DNA from: Ralstonia insidiosa
Lineage (GTDB): Bacteria > Pseudomonadota > Gammaproteobacteria > Burkholderiales > Burkholderiaceae
Direction: 5' to 3'
Assembly: GCF_008801405.1 (NCBI RefSeq)
Contig: NZ_VZPV01000001.1
Location: forward strand, 2,976,001 to 3,040,000
Length of the DNA stretch: 64,000 nucleotides
Both the position numbers and the translations under genes were made by a program. Below are positions 29,623 to 38,100 of the stretch, piece by piece (position 1 is the stretch's first letter; each line of letters starts with the position of its first letter). Under the pieces are notes generated by a model. It had not been told where the DNA came from and made no database searches. It saw only the letters and a list, made by a program, of their open reading frames with translations.

Positions 29623-30141
29623 TCAGAACTTCGCTCGGTCTTCAGGCGACAGGAACGACTCCGGCCGGCGCCGCTTCTTCGGCTCGGGCCGGTAGTTCTC
29701 GGCCACGTAGGCCTGCAGCCACTCCAGCGCAGCGGCGTCCAGCGGCACGTTTTCAACCGTCTCGCCGCCGTCGAGCCAGCGACCCGCCTCGTTGTAGCTC
29801 ACCGATACCGTATGCGGAATCGCCCGGCCCTCGTCGGGCGTGCCCGCTTCGCCCAGGCGCCACAGCACGAACCAGCAAGGCGCGGCCGAGGTCACGTTCA
29901 AGTAGTAGCCTTCGGCCTCGTCGCGGAACAGCGTGACGTTGAAGCCGGGCGTGAGCCAGCGTTCTTCACTGTCTGAGCGATCGAGACAGCGCGGCTCGGT
30001 GCCGTATTCGCCCAAGTCCGGTACGACGGCCTCCAGCCGCCACTGGAACGGCTGCCAGCGGTTGGCGGTCGGACGGCGGCACAACACCACCGCCATCCTC
30101 ACGGACGGACGCTCGTTCTGCTGTGGCTCGGTGGTGTCCAT
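29623..30141 (-). CDS. DUF3305 protein of the formate dehydrogenase cluster
   Basis: A 172-residue cytoplasmic protein with the DUF3305 pattern: VRMAVVLCRRPTANRWQPFQ, WLTPGFNVTLFRDEAEGYYL and a C-terminal part with ENYRPEPKKRRRPESFLSPE. Function is unknown. It is the first gene of the leftward cluster (DUF3305, DUF3306, poly-ferredoxin, TorD-like), 16 bp downstream of mrp. It could therefore be read from the mrp promoter, a possible tie between Fe-S cluster carrier and Fe-S enzyme production. Confidence 0.85.
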   Translation of the reverse strand: MDTTEPQQNERPSVRMAVVLCRRPTANRWQPFQWRLEAVVPDLGEYGTEPRCLDRSDSEERWLTPGFNVTLFRDEAEGYYLNVTSAAPCWFVLWRLGEAGTPDEGRAIPHTVSVSYNEAGRWLDGGETVENVPLDAAALEWLQAYVAENYRPEPKKRRRPESFLSPEDRAKF

Positions 30142-30157
30142 GGTGCTTGTGCCTGGC

Positions 30158-31249
30158 TTACGTGTTCTGCACGACGATCGACGGGAACTTGCTCGTCATG
30201 TCCTTCGCCTTCTCGGCCACGGCAATGGCGACACGGCGCGCGATCTGCTTGTAGACACTGGCAATCGCGCCGTCGGGATCGGCCACCACGGTCGGGCGGC
30301 CCGAATCGGCCTGCTCGCGGATCGACAGGTTCAGCGGCAGGCTGCCCAGGAACGGCACGCCGTACTGCGCGCACATCTTCTCGCCACCACCGGCGCCGAA
30401 GATGTGCTCGGTGTGGCCGCAGTTCGGGCAGCAGTACACCGCCATGTTCTCGACCACGCCAATGATGGGAATGCCCACCTTCTCGAACATCTTCAGGCCC
30501 TTCTTGGCGTCGAGCAGCGCGATGTCCTGCGGCGTGGTGACGATCACCGCGCCCGTCACAGGCACCTTCTGCGACAACGTGAGCTGGATATCGCCCGTGC
30601 CCGGCGGCATGTCGACGATGAGGTAATCCAGATCGCGCCAGTTGGTCTGCTTGAGCAGTTGCTCCAGGGCGGACGTGACCATCGGGCCGCGCCAGACCAT
30701 CGGGTTGTCCTGCTCGATCAGGAAGCCGATCGAGTTGGCCTGCAGGCCGTGGCCTTCCATCGGCTCCATGGTCTTGCCGTCGGCAGACTCCGGCTGGCCC
30801 TGGATGCCCAGCATCATCGGCTGGCTCGGGCCATAGATGTCGGCGTCCAGAATGCCGACGTTGGCGCCTTCAGCGGCCAGCGCCAGCGCCAGGTTCACGG
30901 CGGTGGTCGACTTGCCCACCCCGCCCTTGCCCGACGCCACGGCAATGATGTTCTTCACATTCGGCATCAGGTGCACGCCGCGTTGCACCGCGTGCGCGAC
31001 GATCTTCATCGACACCTGCACGCTCACATTGTCGACACCTTGCACCTGGCGCAGCGCGCCGATCACCAGCTTGCGGATCGTATCGAACTGGCTTTTGGCC
31101 GGGTAGCCGAGTTCGACGTCAAGCGATACCTCGCCGCCGTCAACCCGGACGTTGCGCACCGATTTGGACGACACAAGGTCACGCTCGGTATTGGGATCCA
31201 CCACGCCGCGCAGGGCTTCGGTGATCTGTTCGACGGTTACGCTCAACAT
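30158..31249 (-). CDS. apbC: Mrp/ApbC iron-sulfur cluster carrier ATPase
   Basis: A 363-residue ParA-like ATPase that carries [4Fe-4S] clusters to apo-enzymes. Residues 1-90 are a MIP18 (DUF59) domain (VTVEQITEALRGVVDPN). The P-loop is VASGKGGVGKSTTAVNLALA with the deviant Walker lysine, and DMPPGTGDIQLTL is the Walker B region. The cluster-binding CxxC is in AVYCCPNCGHTEHIFG. The ATG at 31249 gives MLSVTVEQ; upstream open frame is shadow. It is the first gene in a leftward run that continues into the Fe-S-rich formate dehydrogenase cluster, which suits its role. Confidence 0.95.
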   Translation of the reverse strand: MLSVTVEQITEALRGVVDPNTERDLVSSKSVRNVRVDGGEVSLDVELGYPAKSQFDTIRKLVIGALRQVQGVDNVSVQVSMKIVAHAVQRGVHLMPNVKNIIAVASGKGGVGKSTTAVNLALALAAEGANVGILDADIYGPSQPMMLGIQGQPESADGKTMEPMEGHGLQANSIGFLIEQDNPMVWRGPMVTSALEQLLKQTNWRDLDYLIVDMPPGTGDIQLTLSQKVPVTGAVIVTTPQDIALLDAKKGLKMFEKVGIPIIGVVENMAVYCCPNCGHTEHIFGAGGGEKMCAQYGVPFLGSLPLNLSIREQADSGRPTVVADPDGAIASVYKQIARRVAIAVAEKAKDMTSKFPSIVVQNT

Positions 31250-31293
31250 TGACTCCACAAATCTAATGCAAATGGGGGACGGGCCAACGATTG

Positions 31294-31314
31294 CCCGACA
31301 TGAACTTTGTCGGG
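31294..31314. promoter_or_regulatory. Inverted repeat in the mrp/OmpA-like intergenic region
   Basis: CCCGACA (31294-31300) and TGTCGGG (31308-31314) flank a 7-bp centre, a symmetric site placed 45 bp upstream of mrp and 139 bp upstream of the OmpA-like gene. It has operator geometry. No matching consensus came to mind. Confidence 0.45.
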
Positions 31315-31452
31315 TCCTGGCCACTCTATGTACTGTTTTGCTATTGTATTTTGCCGGCGCGACATTCGTCCGATTCCCCCCACATATCCCTAGGCCACGC
31401 CGGCCATCGGCAAACCAAACAAGAACCGATCCCGTTATTTGTAGGAGAAACC

Positions 31453-32082
31453 ATGAAAGCCAAGCTTATTTCCGTCTCGCTTGTCGCCCTGCTGGCGGCC
31501 GGCTGTGCCACCGAGCAGCAGAACAACACCGCCGTTGGTACGGGCGTTGGTGCCGCTGTGGGCGCGGGCATCGGCGCGCTGGTGGGCAACGGCAAGGGTG
31601 CAGCCATCGGCGGCGCGCTTGGTGCAGCTGCCGGCGCAGCCGCCGGTTACAACTGGAGCGCCATCAAGTCCAAGCTGGCTGGCGATACGGCTGGCACGGG
31701 CACGCAAATCTCGGAGCAGCCTGACGGCTCGCTTAAGCTGAACATCCCGAGCCAGGTCTCGTTTGATACCGACAGCGCCGTGATCAAGCCGACGTTCCGC
31801 GGCGCGCTGGATAGCGTTGCGCAGACGCTCACCGCGAACCCGGAGCTCGCCGCCAATGTAGTCGGCCACACGGATAGTACCGGCAACGCCAACTACAACA
31901 TGACGCTGTCGCAGAAGCGCGCCCAGAGCGTGGCGAGCTATCTGACCGACCGCGGCGTCGCACGCAACCGCCTGACCGCCGAGGGCCGTGGCCAGACGCA
32001 GCCGGTTGCCGACAACGCCACCGAGGCCGGCCGGGCACAAAATCGCCGTGTCGAAATTTATTTGAAACCAATTCAGGGATGA
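31453..32082 (+). CDS. OmpA-family lipoprotein with glycine-zipper segment
   Basis: The 209-residue protein has a lipoprotein signal (VALLAAGC, Cys18). A glycine-zipper region follows (GVGAAVGAGIGALVGNGKG, about residues 31-49, continuing to 68), which inserts in or crosses a membrane. The C-terminal OmpA domain (about 95-209) holds peptidoglycan through GHTDSTGNANYNMTLSQKRA and the Arg of NRRVEIYL. It links the outer membrane to the cell wall, as the Pal/YfiB group does. AGGAGA precedes the ATG. Its 3' UTR carries an unusual folded element and a strong terminator. Confidence 0.92.
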   Translation: MKAKLISVSLVALLAAGCATEQQNNTAVGTGVGAAVGAGIGALVGNGKGAAIGGALGAAAGAAAGYNWSAIKSKLAGDTAGTGTQISEQPDGSLKLNIPSQVSFDTDSAVIKPTFRGALDSVAQTLTANPELAANVVGHTDSTGNANYNMTLSQKRAQSVASYLTDRGVARNRLTAEGRGQTQPVADNATEAGRAQNRRVEIYLKPIQG

Positions 32083-32097
32083 CCCAGTCATAGAGAA

Positions 32098-32160
32098 CAG
32101 GTACCGCTTGCTACGCATTGCTGGCTCGCGATGCGTGGCTGACCTCCCGGGCGGTACCTG
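32098..32160 (+). ncRNA. Two-stem structured element in the 3' UTR of the OmpA-like gene
   Basis: CAGGTACCGC (32098-32107) pairs perfectly with GCGGTACCTG (32151-32160). Within it GCTACGCAT (32110-32118) pairs with ATGCGTGGC (32131-32139), 9 bp with one G-U. The element starts 15 nt after the stop codon and is followed 30 nt later by a strong intrinsic terminator, so it is present in every full-length ompA-like transcript. It could be a 3' UTR-derived small RNA or a stability element. No known RNA family was recognised. Confidence 0.55.
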
Positions 32161-32190
32161 ATTTCTCCTCCTTTTCCGTTGTGGAAAGCT

Positions 32191-32218
32191 GCGCCGGCTC
32201 TGACCGGCGCTTTTTTTT
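32191..32218 (+). terminator. Intrinsic terminator of the OmpA-like gene
   Basis: GCGCCGG and CCGGCGC form a stem around CTCTGA, followed by eight T residues, a textbook Rho-independent terminator. Confidence 0.95.
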
Positions 32219-32308
32219 GGATCACGCAACCTGCGACGTCCTGCCGCAGCTTCCGAGCTTCGGATTCCCGCCATTCGTCGCACACCGGCCCCAGCCCGCC
32301 GGGCGCGC

Positions 32309-32314
32309 TAAAAT
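32309..32314 (+). promoter_or_regulatory. Candidate -10 element of metG
   Basis: GCTAAAATACAC, 61 bp upstream of the metG ATG. The same GCTAAAAT arrangement recurs before cobU (45438) and the zapB-like gene (56376). No convincing -35 is visible. Confidence 0.45.
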
Positions 32315-32374
32315 ACACGTTTATTCGCGCGCCGCTCCCTTTCTGCGGCCCGCCCGCACCTTTCTGGCCTGCCC

Positions 32375-34444
32375 ATGTCCGAACGTCGCATCCTCGTCAC
32401 TTCCGCCCTGCCCTATGCCAACGGGCCGATCCACATCGGTCACCTGGTCGAGTACATCCAGACCGACATCTGGGTACGCTTCCAGCGCATGCGCGGACAC
32501 GAAACCTACTACGTGGGCGCCGACGATACGCACGGCACGCCCGTCATGCTGCGCGCCGAGAAGGAAGGCCTGACCCCGCGCCAGTTGATCGAACGTGTCT
32601 GGACCGAGCACAAGCGCGACTTCGATAACTTCCTGATCTCGTTCGACAACTACTACAGCACTGACTCTGACGAGAACAAGGAGCTGTCTGAGCGCATCTA
32701 CCTGCAGCTCAAGGAAAACGGCCTGATCGACGTGCGCGAGGTCGAGCAGTTCTACGACCCGGTCAAGGAGATGTTCCTGCCGGATCGCTTCATCAAGGGC
32801 GAGTGCCCGAAGTGCGGCGCGAAAGACCAGTACGGCGATTCGTGTGAGGTGTGCGGTGCGACCTATCAGCCGACCGACCTGAAGAACCCGTACTCCGTGG
32901 TGTCGGGCGCAACGCCGGTGCGCAAGTCGTCGGAACACTACTTCTTCAAGCTGTCCGACCCGCGCTGCGAAAACTTCCTGCGCGAATGGGTGGCCGACCT
33001 GGCCCAGCCGGAAGCCACCAACAAGATGCGCGAGTGGCTCGGCGATGATGGCGAAGCGAAGCTCTCGGACTGGGACATCTCGCGTGACGCACCGTACTTC
33101 GGCTTCGAAATTCCGGGCGCGCCAGGCAAGTACTTCTACGTGTGGCTGGACGCACCGGTCGGCTACTACGCCAGCTTCAAGAACCTGAGCGCGAAGCTCG
33201 GCCTCGACTTCGAATCGTGGATCAGCGCGCACTCGACCACCGAGCAGTACCACTTCATCGGCAAGGACATCCTGTATTTCCACACGCTGTTCTGGCCGGC
33301 GATGCTCAAGTTCTCGGGCCACCGCACGCCGACCAACGTGTTCGCCCACGGCTTCCTGACCGTGGACGGCGCCAAGATGAGCAAGTCGCGCGGCACCTTC
33401 ATCACCGCGCAGAGCTACATCGACACGGGCCTGAATCCGGAATGGCTGCGCTACTACTTCGCCGCCAAGCTGAACGCGACGATGGAAGACCTGGACCTGA
33501 ACCTGGACGACTTCATCGCCCGCGTGAACAGTGACTTGGTGGGCAAGTTCGTCAACATTGCGAGCCGCTCGGCGGGCTTCCTGGTCAAGCGCTTTGAAGG
33601 CCGCGTGAGCGATGCCGCCCTGGGCCATCCGCTGATGGTGCAACTGCGCGAAGCCGCTCCGCAAGTTGCTGACCTGTACGAGAAGCGCGAGTACAGCAAG
33701 GCCCTGCGTGCCGTGATGGAACTGGCCGACGCCGTCAACGCCTTCGTCGACACCGAAAAGCCGTGGGACCTCGCCAAGGACGAAGCCAACCGCGAGAAGC
33801 TGCACGCCGCGTGCTCCGTGGCGCTCGAAGCGTTCCGCCTGCTGGCCGTGTACCTCAAGCCGATCCTGCCGACCACGGTTGAGCGCATCGAAGGCTTCCT
33901 CAACGTTGAGCCGCTGACCTGGCGCTCGATTGACTCGGCACTGTCGTCGGCCAAGCCGATCCAGCCGTACTCGCACCTGATGACGCGCGTGGACAAGAAG
34001 CAGGTGGATGCGCTGGTGGAGGCGAATCGTCAGTCGCTGCAGGCCACTGCGAATGCGCCGGTTGCCGCCGCAAATGGTGCTGCCACGATCGAGCCGATGG
34101 CTGAGACGATCACCATTGACGACTTCGCCAAGATCGACTTGCGCGTCGCCAAGATCGTCGCTTGCCAGCGTGTGGAAGGCTCGAACAAGCTGCTGCAGCT
34201 CACGCTGGATGTGGGTGAAGGTCAGACGCGCAACGTGTTCTCGGGCATCCAATCGGCCTATGCGCCGGAAGACCTCGTCGGCAAGCTGACCGTGATGGTG
34301 GCTAACCTCGCGCCGCGCAAGATGAAGTTTGGGATGTCGGAGGGGATGGTGTTGGCGGCTTCGGCTGCTGATGAGAAGGCGCAGCCGGGTCTGTACATCC
34401 TCGAACCGCATTCGGGTGCAGTGCCTGGGATGCGGGTGCGTTGA
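32375..34444 (+). CDS. metG: Methionyl-tRNA synthetase
   Basis: A 689-residue class I aminoacyl-tRNA synthetase charging tRNA-Met. It has the HIGH motif at residues 20-23 (GPIHIGHLVEY) and a zinc knuckle with four cysteines (CPKCG and CEVCG, about 144-161). KMSKS (AKMSKSRGTF) lies near residue 334, and the anticodon-binding helical domain follows. A C-terminal tRNA-binding/dimerisation domain (DLRVAKIVACQRVEGSNKLL, about 585-604) is present after an Ala-rich linker, as in the long proteobacterial enzymes. It is monocistronic, with its own terminator. Confidence 0.98.
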   Translation: MSERRILVTSALPYANGPIHIGHLVEYIQTDIWVRFQRMRGHETYYVGADDTHGTPVMLRAEKEGLTPRQLIERVWTEHKRDFDNFLISFDNYYSTDSDENKELSERIYLQLKENGLIDVREVEQFYDPVKEMFLPDRFIKGECPKCGAKDQYGDSCEVCGATYQPTDLKNPYSVVSGATPVRKSSEHYFFKLSDPRCENFLREWVADLAQPEATNKMREWLGDDGEAKLSDWDISRDAPYFGFEIPGAPGKYFYVWLDAPVGYYASFKNLSAKLGLDFESWISAHSTTEQYHFIGKDILYFHTLFWPAMLKFSGHRTPTNVFAHGFLTVDGAKMSKSRGTFITAQSYIDTGLNPEWLRYYFAAKLNATMEDLDLNLDDFIARVNSDLVGKFVNIASRSAGFLVKRFEGRVSDAALGHPLMVQLREAAPQVADLYEKREYSKALRAVMELADAVNAFVDTEKPWDLAKDEANREKLHAACSVALEAFRLLAVYLKPILPTTVERIEGFLNVEPLTWRSIDSALSSAKPIQPYSHLMTRVDKKQVDALVEANRQSLQATANAPVAAANGAATIEPMAETITIDDFAKIDLRVAKIVACQRVEGSNKLLQLTLDVGEGQTRNVFSGIQSAYAPEDLVGKLTVMVANLAPRKMKFGMSEGMVLAASAADEKAQPGLYILEPHSGAVPGMRVR

Positions 34445-34468
34445 TCACCTAAGCACGCCAGAAACAGC

Positions 34469-34498
34469 AAGGCCAACCCCACGGGGTTGGCCTTTGTC
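34469..34498 (+). terminator. Intrinsic terminator of metG
   Basis: AAGGCCAACCCC and GGGGTTGGCCTT form a 12-bp stem with a very short centre, followed by TGTCTTTTG. Confidence 0.88.
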
Positions 34499-34527
34499 TT
34501 TTGACGTGCCACTAGGCTGGCACGCGG

Positions 34528-35109
34528 TCAACCGCCATTCAACCGGTTGTCACTGCGCGATGTTGTCGTAACGCGCCCATCCGGCCCAAAGTGCACATTG
34601 AAGAACGCCTTCTCCGTCGGGCTCTCCATCCACTTGTAACCCCACACTTCCTCCTGCTTGAGCTTGAATGCTTCGACCTTGCCGGGCTTGCCAAGCATCC
34701 GGCGGATATCGTCCTTGGTCTGCCCAACCCGCACGCGCCCAAAGTTCTCGGCAGTCAGCACCTGCTCGATCTTGCCGACGTGGCCATCGGGAGCAATCGT
34801 CACCATCCAGGTTGAAGTCCCTTCTGGCCCCCGCGGATACTCCAGCTGCCGCGTGCCGCCTTCGTTCTCCCAGATCATCTCGGGCTCACCTGCGGTGGCC
34901 TTCACATCCGCCTCGGTCGATTGGCCGGCAACGATGTCCTTGAACAGCAGGTTGTCCGGCTTGGCGGATTGCCACACGCGCTTGGCAGCGTCCCCCGCGC
35001 GGTCGACAGCCTGGTCGACCTTCTGCTGATCGCATCCAAACAGCCCGAGCAATGACGCCAGAATGCCCATGGTGACTCCCACTTGTGCGAGTTGACGACG
35101 ATGCGGCAT
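34528..35109 (-). CDS. Lipoprotein with SmpA/BamE-like repeat
   Basis: The 193-residue product has a signal peptide ending in a lipobox (GLFGC, Cys26 from this start). It contains two similar segments, VAGQSTEADVKATAGEP and RVGQTKDDIRRMLGKPGKV, resembling the SmpA/OmlA (BamE) fold in which a Gly-Gln/Met-Thr turn precedes a helix. This suggests an outer-membrane-associated lipoprotein. I prefer the ATG at 35109 (GGGGGTTCC upstream), because a start at 35070 would leave only 12 residues before the lipid-modified cysteine, although that ATG also has GGGAG upstream. It lies downstream of tamB on the same strand, 57 bp away. Specific function unknown. Confidence 0.7.
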   Translation of the reverse strand: MPHRRQLAQVGVTMGILASLLGLFGCDQQKVDQAVDRAGDAAKRVWQSAKPDNLLFKDIVAGQSTEADVKATAGEPEMIWENEGGTRQLEYPRGPEGTSTWMVTIAPDGHVGKIEQVLTAENFGRVRVGQTKDDIRRMLGKPGKVEAFKLKQEEVWGYKWMESPTEKAFFNVHFGPDGRVTTTSRSDNRLNGG

Positions 35110-35166
35110 GGAACCCCCTCGTTCAAAACATAGATCCGTCGCCATTCTGGCAGCCGGATCACCTGA

Positions 35167-38100
35167 TTACCAACGCTTGTTGAACAGCACCGAAGCACCG
35201 TTGATCGTTCCGCCACGTGCCACGACCGACCATCGCCGTGAGAACTGCCAGGTCATCTTGACGATGGAATCCGCGGTCGACAGGCTCTGTTCGTAACCCA
35301 CGGTGATGCTCTCGGAGATGGCCTTGCCCAGGCTCACCACCTGCGGGTCGGTCAGACCCGAAGTGGATGCGCCGATCGAAAATTCATCCAGCCCGAAGCG
35401 CCGCGCAACATTCTTGCCCGCCACATTGCCCAGCAACCCCAGCGCTGCGCCGGACATCGCCTGCTGCTGGCCCAGACCCGCGTTGGATGCGCTGTAGCCA
35501 AACATCAGCCACGAGAGCTTGTCTTCATCCGGCACGTTCGGTTCGGAGACCAGCTTCACGCGCGGCTGGCGCACCGTGCCTGTCACCTGTACGCCCGCCT
35601 CGACCTCCTGGTTGCGGCGCATGGCGGTGATGTTGAACGACGGGTTGTTGATCGGCCCGGTGAAGTTCAGCACGCCCTGATCGATGGCCAGCTTGCGGCC
35701 GAACGCTTCATAGGTACTGCCCTGGCGTACGTAGATCGTGCCGGTGCCACGCAACGGCACCAGCGGTTCACTATGCACCGTCATCTGGCCGCCCAGCGAA
35801 AGGTCGGCACCCGCGCCCTTGAAGCGGAAGTTGTCGCCAAAGTCGACATCGACGTTGATGACCGGGCTGAAGCGGCCGGCAGGCTTTTCTTCGCGCTTGA
35901 CGCCACGCTCGGCCTGATTGCGGGCGGCATCGGCACGACGCACGATGACCACGTCGTCACCCAGCGACGGTGCGCCGTCCTTGGGGAGATCGAACAGGCC
36001 GCGGTCGACCTTGAACTTGCCGGTAATGCCCACGCGGTCGTTGTCGTTGGCAATGCGCGCCTGGCCCGACAGCACCAGCGTGCGATCCGGATCGGCAAAA
36101 AGCTGCAGCTTGTCGGCAACGATGGAGCCGCTCAGGTTGGGGTTGGCCTCGCCGAGTTGCACGCGGCCTTTCGCACGCACGGTGCCGTCGCCGCCGTAGA
36201 ACACCACGTCCTGCAGGTCGACCACGTTCTGGTCAAGCGCCACGCGCACCACGCCTTTGGTCAGGCGGATGCCTTGGTCGTACAGCGCCACCTCGATGTC
36301 TTGCCCGGTCAGGAAGCCGCTGATCTTGGGCGCGCCAACCGTGCCAGCAAACTGCAAACTGGCCGCCAGTTGGCCGTCGGTTGCAACGTCGGGGCCAAGC
36401 AGATCGCCGATGCCCTTGAGATGCGGCAGGCTGATGGTCAGCCCGCCCGTCAGCGGTGATGCGGGCGACATCAGCGCCAGCCCACCTGGCGCGGTATCGC
36501 GCGTCAGTCCGATACCGGCATCGAGGTAGAGATTGCCAACGCGCGTCGATTGCGCATCGCCGCGCAGTGCCAGCCGCATGCCCTCGCCGCGCGCCTCGAC
36601 CACCAACTCGGTCAGCCCAAGCGGTGTGAAACCACGGCCAGCGTTGATCGACAGGTCACCGCTGCGACGGGCAAAGCGCGCCGTACCGGTGGCTGTACCG
36701 CCGAGGTCCAGATCCCATTGGCCATCGATGACGAGATCCGTGCGCACCGGTGGTGCCTGGCCAGTCCAGGTGTGCACCAGCTCCAGCACGCGAGCGATCT
36801 GCAATCCGTCGACACGGCCGGCGCTGCGCAGGTGGCCCTGGTTGGATTCCACGCGCTCGATGTGGATGGGCGTCTGATCCAGCGTCAGATCTGCGCGGCC
36901 GATCATCAAGCGATTTGGCGCCACCGACACACGCACCGGCGCCGTCAGTTGGAGGTTGGGCGCGCCCTGCGCCGACAGCGTGGAGATCGTACCGTCCCAC
37001 GCATCACCCTCTTTACCGGGCGTCAGTGCGCCATCACCAGCCAGCGCGAACTTGAACGGCTGGCTTCGCACGTTGCCGTCGGCATCGGCGCGGAAGCGGT
37101 GAGCACGACGCGTACCGTCCAACGTGGCGTGCACCTCGCGCAATGACACACTCGGGGCCGTCACACGCTGCGCGGTCAGCTCGAACTGCAGTGGGCCGTC
37201 AATGCCATCGCGCATCTGCGCACGGCCATTCGCCAATTCGACTTTGTTGCCCTGATACGCAAGCTGCTGCGCGCGGAACGTGGCATCCACCTGCGGGCGC
37301 TTGATCGTGCCGGACACGTCGCCAGACAGGGTGAGCGCCCCGCTCACGCCAAGCTGCAGGCGCGCGAGCTGTGGCGCATCGACTTCCACGTGCAGGCGGT
37401 CTCCAGTGGCGCCAAAGCTGCCGCGCAGGCTGGCCTTGTTGCCGGCCACATCCAGCTTGGCGTCGCTCGGCAGCAGGCGCATCAATTCGTCAACCTTGCG
37501 CAGATGGACGTTGCCGTCGCCCGTCATCGGCAGACCGGCGTAGTCGCTGTTGCGCACCGCAAACTTGATCGCCGCATCAATCGGCTCACCCAGCGTGCCA
37601 CGCGCGTCAAAAGTCGCGTTGATACGGCCCTTGGCCACCTTGGCCAGCCGTGACGGGTCGAACTCCGCCAGATCACCCTTGAAGGCGAACGACTGCGCGT
37701 CGTCATGCTTGAGCGTGCCCGCCAGCGTCAGCCGCGAGCGGCCCAGCGACACCTGCGCGCTCTCCACAGCCACCTGCGCGGCATCTAGCACCGCCTTCGC
37801 TTGCGCACGCATGTCACCACCTGCCAGATCCAGCGCCACATGCTGCGTACCGCCTGCAAAGTCCACGGTGATGGGGCCGGCGAGCTTCGTTTTCTCCAGC
37901 GACGCGTGCAGCGCCTGCAGATCCAGCTGGCGCACATCGACGCGCAACGTGCCATGCCCCTTCTTCACATCGGCGCCGCCAGTCAGTTGCGCGCCACCCA
38001 GCAGGCGCACGTCCAGGCCGGTGAGTTGCTGATCATCTTCGTTCAGCCGCACCTGCGCGCGCAGGGATTGCAGCGGCAGTTTCTGCTTGTCGAGCGTACC

